Source of the DNA: Adiantum capillus-veneris
Taxonomy: Eukaryota > Streptophyta > Polypodiopsida > Polypodiales > Pteridaceae
Length of the DNA: 64,000 nt
Direction of reading: 5' to 3'
Assembly (NCBI GenBank): GCA_014529385.2
Contig: CM043954.1
Span: 91,539,747-91,603,746, forward strand
Shown here: positions 58,237-64,000 of the stretch, in pieces
How positions within the stretch are numbered: the stretch's first letter is position 1
Layout: each line of letters starts with the position of its first letter
Program-made: the position numbers and the translations under genes
Notes under the pieces: generated by a model
Databases searched by the model: none
What the model was told of the DNA's origin: nothing
What the model saw: the letters and a program-made list of their open reading frames with translations, nothing else

Positions 58237-58679
58237 GGTTTATGGGCACTCACAGGCTGGAAATGGCAATAACTTGCATCCTAAGCATCCCTACAGCTCC
58301 GAAAATGTCCCCCTGCTGCTAAATCTAGTCTGGGAAAGTTCATCATTACCCCACATAGTCCCCCCAGATACACAGAATCGATTTTCTGCTAGTTTGTTGA
58401 CTTTTAATGATTAATTTTGGAGTAATAATTACTGAAACCATTCAACTTTACTTAACTAATTAAATTCATAGTGTAACCTTTCAGAGCCGTTAACTTTTCC
58501 AGATTTTATCAAAATTCTGTTCTAAAAAATTCTAACTATAGTAAAGCTCTGGTTACGGTTCCAAAAATACCAATATTTGTCATAGTTGGATCATTCTACA
58601 GTGTTTTCTTAACAACCAAGTTAATTTGATCAGGCTTTGTACAATTTCTAAGGTTTCAGAAACTAGAAACCTTACACCT

Positions 58680-59297
58680 ATGTGTGAGAGCGATGCTCCA
58701 AAAATTACAAATGCAGAGAATATTAGAGATCTTCTGTGGGATGAAGTGGATGATGAGGGAATGAGGTACCAGCAGGTGCATCAAGATTTTAAAGCTAGAA
58801 GCGACGAAGATGGTATACCGGATTGTCTACCGAAATGGCAAGACAACCAAAATTTTCAAAAGATGTTTATCAGGTTTACCAGAAGATATGCACAGTATGG
58901 GTTTTTTATTTTATTCCCCTTACTAGTCATCATGTCAGAGATCTTATGTTTGCCAGCAGAGGGGAGTAGTTGCTCATGTGTGCATTCCAAAGGACAAATT
59001 TTGTTCCCAATTATCAACAAGGTTTGGGTGCTTCCACTTGATTCTGGACAGATTTTCCAGTTTTGCAAAGAATACATGTGCTATGTGCTCAACATGAAGT
59101 TCAAACTGAGAGAATCCGACAAATTTTTGAAGCAAATTCAAAATGGTTGCATGCTATTGGGGCCAAGCTATGGTGTTATGTTATGTGACGCCTTTAGAGT
59201 ATGCAGACAATATGGGTTTTTGAAGCCACACATTTTGGAGGGGTATTATGAAGATCCAATGTTTGGGCAGTTTCTTCTTATTCCATTTGATTGGTAG
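58680..59297 (+). CDS. Unknown gene of element H, next to the polypurine tract
   Basis: 206 codons from the ATG at 58680 to a TAG at 59295. The same frame is open further upstream to about 58626 and continues downstream of the stop to 59472 inside the LTR (EDYPMAMALDRGMSMCPKTG, VPTRIILEDLMQL), so the ancestral protein was longer. Visible parts: an acidic start (RDLLWDEVDDEGM), QNFQKMFIRFTRRYAQYGFFILFPLLVIM with a hydrophobic run that might be one membrane segment, six cysteines, GCMLLGPSYGVMLCDAF, and YYEDPMFGQFLLIPFDW. I recognise no family; it is not RT, integrase, protease or zinc-knuckle Gag. Position is that of an env-like or acquired gene. Confidence 0.5.
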   Translation: MCESDAPKITNAENIRDLLWDEVDDEGMRYQQVHQDFKARSDEDGIPDCLPKWQDNQNFQKMFIRFTRRYAQYGFFILFPLLVIMSEILCLPAEGSSCSCVHSKGQILFPIINKVWVLPLDSGQIFQFCKEYMCYVLNMKFKLRESDKFLKQIQNGCMLLGPSYGVMLCDAFRVCRQYGFLKPHILEGYYEDPMFGQFLLIPFDW

Positions 59298-59428
59298 GAG
59301 GACTACCCGATGGCTATGGCTTTGGATAGGGGGATGTCTATGTGTCCTAAAACAGGGATTTATGTGCCAACCAGAATAATTCTTGAAGATTTGATGCAAT
59401 TGGCACATACCAGAGGATGTGCAGGTTC

Positions 59429-59440
59429 AGAGGGGGTGGA
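59429..59440 (+). other. Polypurine tract of element H
   Basis: AGAGGGGGTGGA abutting the right LTR; sets H on the plus strand. Confidence 0.82.
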
Positions 59441-59938
59441 TGTCGTGCCCCTTTGCGGGCACGGTGAGAAAAAGCAATACTGAGCGGCATTTAGAATCTT
59501 TCACCAAATTATGATCTATGCTAGGGTTTGATTATGTCATCAAATCCTTGACATGTATGCTAACTGTGGTTTTCAAAGGCCAGAAAGGCTCTAGGAAGGC
59601 CTAAACAAGATGGCAAGACAAGCAGAGCTACATAGAAAAAGATATGCCAGTGTGATGTTGGAATGCTTTGCAGATCCCCGACGGATTTGACAAGTACAAG
59701 TGAATGATCAAAGCTGATGTTCGTGGGTAAAGTTGAAGTGCTCAAGTTGTGAATCCTATCGGTCTTTCCGATTTGGCAATCAGAGTCTTAAGTAGCAAGC
59801 TATGAGCTGTCAAAGTTGGGATGGGGGCCGGTTCAGGGGCGGAATAGTCGCATTGGGAGATGTTCCATCGAAGATTTTGGGTGGTTATCAATGTTCTGAT
59901 GAGAAGTGTGTGAAGAATCGAGTCTACAGGAGCTGACA
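59441..59938 (+). repeat. 3' LTR of element H
   Basis: 498 bases, TGTCGTGCCCC...GAGCTGACA, with TGTC/GACA inverted ends, followed by the GCATGT duplication. Confidence 0.9.
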
Positions 59939-59944
59939 GCATGT

Positions 59945-60240
59945 CAATCGGGATCCAGAGTGAGGAGATATGGCTTATTGAAGTTGGCCTGGATGCATGC
60001 AAAATGTTGTGCTTGGCAATGCTTTGACCGTCATGCATGTCAAAAGTGGTGCACTTCGGAAGCATCAAAGTCATTATGCTTGGCATAACCTTAGTTGCTA
60101 TGTATGCCAAATGTGGTGCCACTAAAGAGTTTTTTTTTCCCAACAATGTTTGGGTCAGCAAGTATATGTGCTACACCTTTGGAGAATGCTTAACCATGAT
60201 GATGGAGCATCCATACATGGTAGAATGGTGAAGCTTGGGG
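59945..60240 (+). pseudogene. Probable PPR-protein gene fragment
   Basis: On the plus strand the segment near 60030-60125 encodes SKVVHFGSIKVIMLGITLVAMYAKCGA. This has the order of a plant PPR (pentatricopeptide) repeat junction (H..I...G.TLV.MYAKCG), a very common motif in organelle RNA-editing PPR proteins of early land plants. A T-run follows and the frame is lost, with degraded PPR-like words after it. The fragment begins directly at the right flank of element H, so H may have inserted into an already dead PPR copy. Confidence 0.5.
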
Positions 60241-63095
60241 TCACAAGGAACGCTTAGGAAGCATTCAAAACTCTTCTTTGACAAGGAATGCTTAGAAGGA
60301 ATTCAAACTCTTGTTTGATCTGTTTACAGCAAGTACAAAACCAAGTCAAGCTATCATGTCATTGTGTAGCTTTGTATGCCGCCAAGGGTTGTCAAGCTGT
60401 TGTCTGCGTCCTCAAAGTCAGAGTATCTTCCTACAACAATGATCGCATGCCGGCTTGCACAGCACAACCCTCAGCAAATGATTTTGATCTTTGTGAAAGG
60501 GCAAATTACCAATATACCTCGGAAATTCCCAAAACGCCCTTAAAATTTTAAAATTTTCCAATATACGACCAAAAATCCCAGAAAAGACCCTTCACTTGTC
60601 CAAAATACCCCTCATTAGCCTCGTAAATCTAAACGACAAATTTCTTTGTAACTCTGGAAGATTAGTTCTCCCCCCCCCCCCCCAATAGAAGATAATAAAA
60701 CTAGGATTATATATGAAATTGTTCATCATTTTTAGACATAGATGCCTCTATTTGTGAGTGCACTCGTGAATAGTTGTGTAGAAAACTTAAAAATAACTCC
60801 CCCTTGTCATGAATAGTATAATATGCAACCAAAGCCCACATGAACTAACACCCACTCTAAAATAGCATGCTACTCATTGACAAGGTCAATGATGTCATGG
60901 TCATTCTATCTAGAGCTACATAAGCTTCATCCCTCTATATTCTTTATACACTCACTCTTTCATTTACTCAGGTACTGTTGTTATCAACATGGGTTATCTA
61001 ATTCATTTATTGTACACCTCTCTTTGTGACCAAGTAATCGTTGTTGGTTACCCATCTGCACAATTTGCACATCTATTTTTTGGGTTATTGTTCTAGTAAT
61101 TGATGACGTGATTGGATGGACGAGGAGTAGACAAAAAAGAGTTCTCACCTCAAATTGTGTGCTAGCCTCAATATGTTGAGCAATTAAAACTCCCTCATGC
61201 AAATTTGTGGGACCTTGCTCGTGGACCCTATAAAATATCATGGGTTCCACCCTTGCACATTCTACTCATTGATTCAATTTTACAACAAATTGGGCCACAG
61301 GTTCATGTAACTTCTATTTAAGTTTATTGTTATATGTGAATTTTTGTCACGCAAATTATTGTATTAGAAGTTTCTTTAAACATGGCCATGATGTTTTCAC
61401 ATGTTCAAGTTGTTGTACCTACCAGCTAGCTATAGTTCTTCTGATAGTGTTCAAATTTTCAAGGCTTGACAATTCAGATGCCATCCATGATAGCTTGCAA
61501 CATGCTCAAAATAGTTAGTCCATGTTAATATTTCTTCTATAAGGAGGGAGAAGGTCTTAGGATGCACTTCATTGTCCATCCTAGGAGCCTTAACTTGTTT
61601 GGGGCAAGAAGGTAATGACCAAGAAGAAAAATTTGTCAAAAGCTTGCAAATCAACTCCAACAAGATGTAAGATATTGAACTTTGAACCTCCTTTCTTATG
61701 TATTTTGATCTCCATAAATAGTTATTACAAGGTGATGACAAAGAAGGGGATCACCACCAAGGAGGGTGAGCCATCTATGACCTAGTCTAGTGCGCTGACA
61801 AGAAAATGATGACTAGGTAGGGACTCACAATGTAAAGGATCCTTGATCCTGACCACAAAGACCTGTATACAATGAATCTTTCGCCTTGGTAGAGACACTG
61901 GCTTAAATCATACAATGAAAAAGTTGAAATAGTGGCAACCATGCACTAGCTATTTCATTGTAGGAAAGTAAGAATCCCAAGTTGAGACCTTACGCTTTGA
62001 ACCGCCAAGCAGAGGAACATCTTCATCATCTTTAAACATGCATGTTCCATGCTGAACCGCCAAGCCAAGACAATGGCATGACACCCCAATCTCATTCTTC
62101 CAACACTACCTCACATTTTGAATTCAAAAAATAAAATCAACAAATATCCTTGATAGCTTCCATTTGCATCCTCCATCCATCCGACTTTTATTTTAGCAGC
62201 TTCCATACAACCTTCTACATGCAACTATACACCAGCTTCTCTAATTCTTTCTTGCATTCCTCACAAACCTTCATAAATGCAAATCAGAATGACTTATGTG
62301 CTAATGCTTCTTATTCTAAATACAAATGCAGGGTTACAAGCTTAATTGAAACAAACTTAAACCTATAGCTTGTGTCGATAACACATCATCACAAACCCAC
62401 CCTGGCTCTACCACCATGCTAAGAAACCTAACGTGACATTGTTCAAAGTGTTGGTGATGATAACTCGAAACAGATGAGGGTGCATCATATTCCCTTGCTC
62501 AAGAGTAGCGAGAAACAAGAGTAGAACATCCCACACTTTGTTCTCTTCTCCATCTGCTCAACCATCATTTGCAGGCTTATCACACAAGCTCTCACTCATT
62601 TACCTTTACAAGTGCACACGCACGCGCGCACACACACATAAACCATGCACATCTAGCGCTTTTAAGAGTACTTTCACATACAGGTTCTCACCAAGCTTAC
62701 AACTCTCAAGATAACTGTCTGTGACTGCCTAAGGATTTGTAGCACTCAAGCCTTACAGTCAACCGGTTTGAGCTCAACAGCAAATGGCCTTCTAGACGCA
62801 CAACATAAAGGCGGAGCTTCTAATAAAATGCCTTGATAAAAATGCCTGCTCTCAGCTTTGATGTGACTGAGACGGCGAAAGAATCCAGTTGAGAAGTTTG
62901 TGTAATCAAACATACAATCCTATCGATTCTTTACAAATGGCATTGCCTGCTTTTTTTCCTAAGCTACCAGAAGTATATACAAAGAGAATCTAATCTTGCT
63001 TCGTCTGCAGACGTCGTGTCAATGGATTTACACCTGGTTGTCTCTAAATTTACGCTTGGTTATTGTACATCGCCACCTGTATAACTGTACATGTG
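60241..63095. other. Intergenic DNA between the PPR fragment and the host gene
   Basis: 2.85 kb with no supported gene. 60500-60660 is AT-rich with CCAATATAC repeated twice. A 14-C run is at 60670-60683, and CACACGCACGCGCGCACACACA lies near 62613-62637. Short open frames are not conserved-looking. The part right of about 62850 is probably the 3' untranslated region of the host gene at 63096. I see no AATAAA signal in the first 200 bases after its stop. Confidence 0.5.
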
Positions 63096-63999
<904 letters not shown>

Positions 64000-64000
64000 A

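Larger units (their letters stand above)
57061..58600 (-). other. AT-rich region upstream of the internal gag, with 152-bp tandem repeats and a TATA box
   Basis: It looks like the leader and LTR of the opposite-strand element. 57422-57870 contains two and a half tandem units of 152 bases (starts 57422, 57574, 57726), each holding GAGATAATTA and TAATTATCTC inverted words. A TATA box on the minus strand lies at 58229-58236. No primer site is recognised, so the LTR limits are open. Confidence 0.5.
55511..59938 (+). mobile_element. Element H: LTR retrotransposon carrying an unknown gene, with an internal opposite-strand gag
   Basis: Two LTRs (55511-56009 and 59441-59938) begin TGTC; the intact right copy ends GACA. 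A purine tract precedes the right LTR and GCATGT flanks both ends, so the element reads on the plus strand. The left LTR lacks its last 13 bases, and no primer site follows. Instead comes a minus-strand gag and AT-rich sequence (56010-58600), probably a second insertion or a rearrangement. The only gene of H itself that remains is the unknown frame at 58680-59297. Confidence 0.75.

Noticed and set aside
59742-60161. Minus-strand 139-codon frame
   Set aside because: It spans the H LTR boundary and runs antisense to the PPR-like remnant; no motif support.

Overview
This window is nuclear DNA of a land plant with a repeat-rich genome. Nearly all of it is retrotransposons stacked inside one another; the only clear host gene is cut by the right edge. 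The plant call rests on plant-type LTR elements (a chromodomain Ty3/gypsy element, Athila-like gypsy pol, a Ty1/copia element), tRNA-type primer sites read in the plant way (TGGTATCAGAGC and TGGCGCC), a PPR-gene remnant with an MYAKCG motif, and a spliced host gene of the UPF0183/PHAF1 family. A Penelope-like reverse transcriptase and the very large intergenic space suggest a fern, lycophyte or gymnosperm more than a small-genome angiosperm, but I cannot name the species.

Layout. 1-619 is a minus-strand gag remnant. A plus-strand chromodomain gypsy element (called A here) lies in it, from its 5' LTR at 620 to its broken 3' LTR at 25119-25401. A's gag is split at 2916/20521 by element C (minus strand, 2917-20515, target duplication TCTCC). 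C is a non-autonomous element with a TGGCGCC-type primer site and a 1,270-codon single-frame gene of unknown family. C's 3' LTR is in turn split by copia element E (minus, 3122-10231, duplication TTCTC, 201-bp LTRs about 96% identical). A's 3' LTR is split at 25402 by a large minus-strand element (B). I infer that B runs to 38430: 3' LTR, a degenerate extra gene region in the env position, a seven-copy array of a 24-bp palindrome, a retropepsin downstream of integrase, then integrase, RNase H and RT of Athila type. B is interrupted at 38431 by element D (to 47751), a second copy of the C family.

To the right of D: a promoter-like segment with a short unknown reading frame (47754-49140); a decayed minus-strand Penelope-like element with no visible GIY-YIG nuclease (49526-52587); an LTR and primer site of another element with no coding sequence (52632-55504); and element H (55511-59938, 6-bp duplication GCATGT). 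H has an unrecognised gene beside its polypurine tract and a decayed gag in the opposite direction inside it. After H come a probable PPR pseudogene fragment, 2.9 kb of featureless intergenic DNA, and the last four coding exons of the PHAF1/UPF0183 homologue on the minus strand (63096-63990).

The insertion order is readable from the nesting: A' remnant, then A, then C and B in A, then E in C and D in B. No reverse transcriptase in the window lies in an intact open frame, so present mobility would depend on copies elsewhere. The most unusual items are the palindrome array in B, the Penelope-like element, the large repeat-built protein of the C/D family with stop codons shared between copies, the misplaced protease of B, and the unidentified gene of H.
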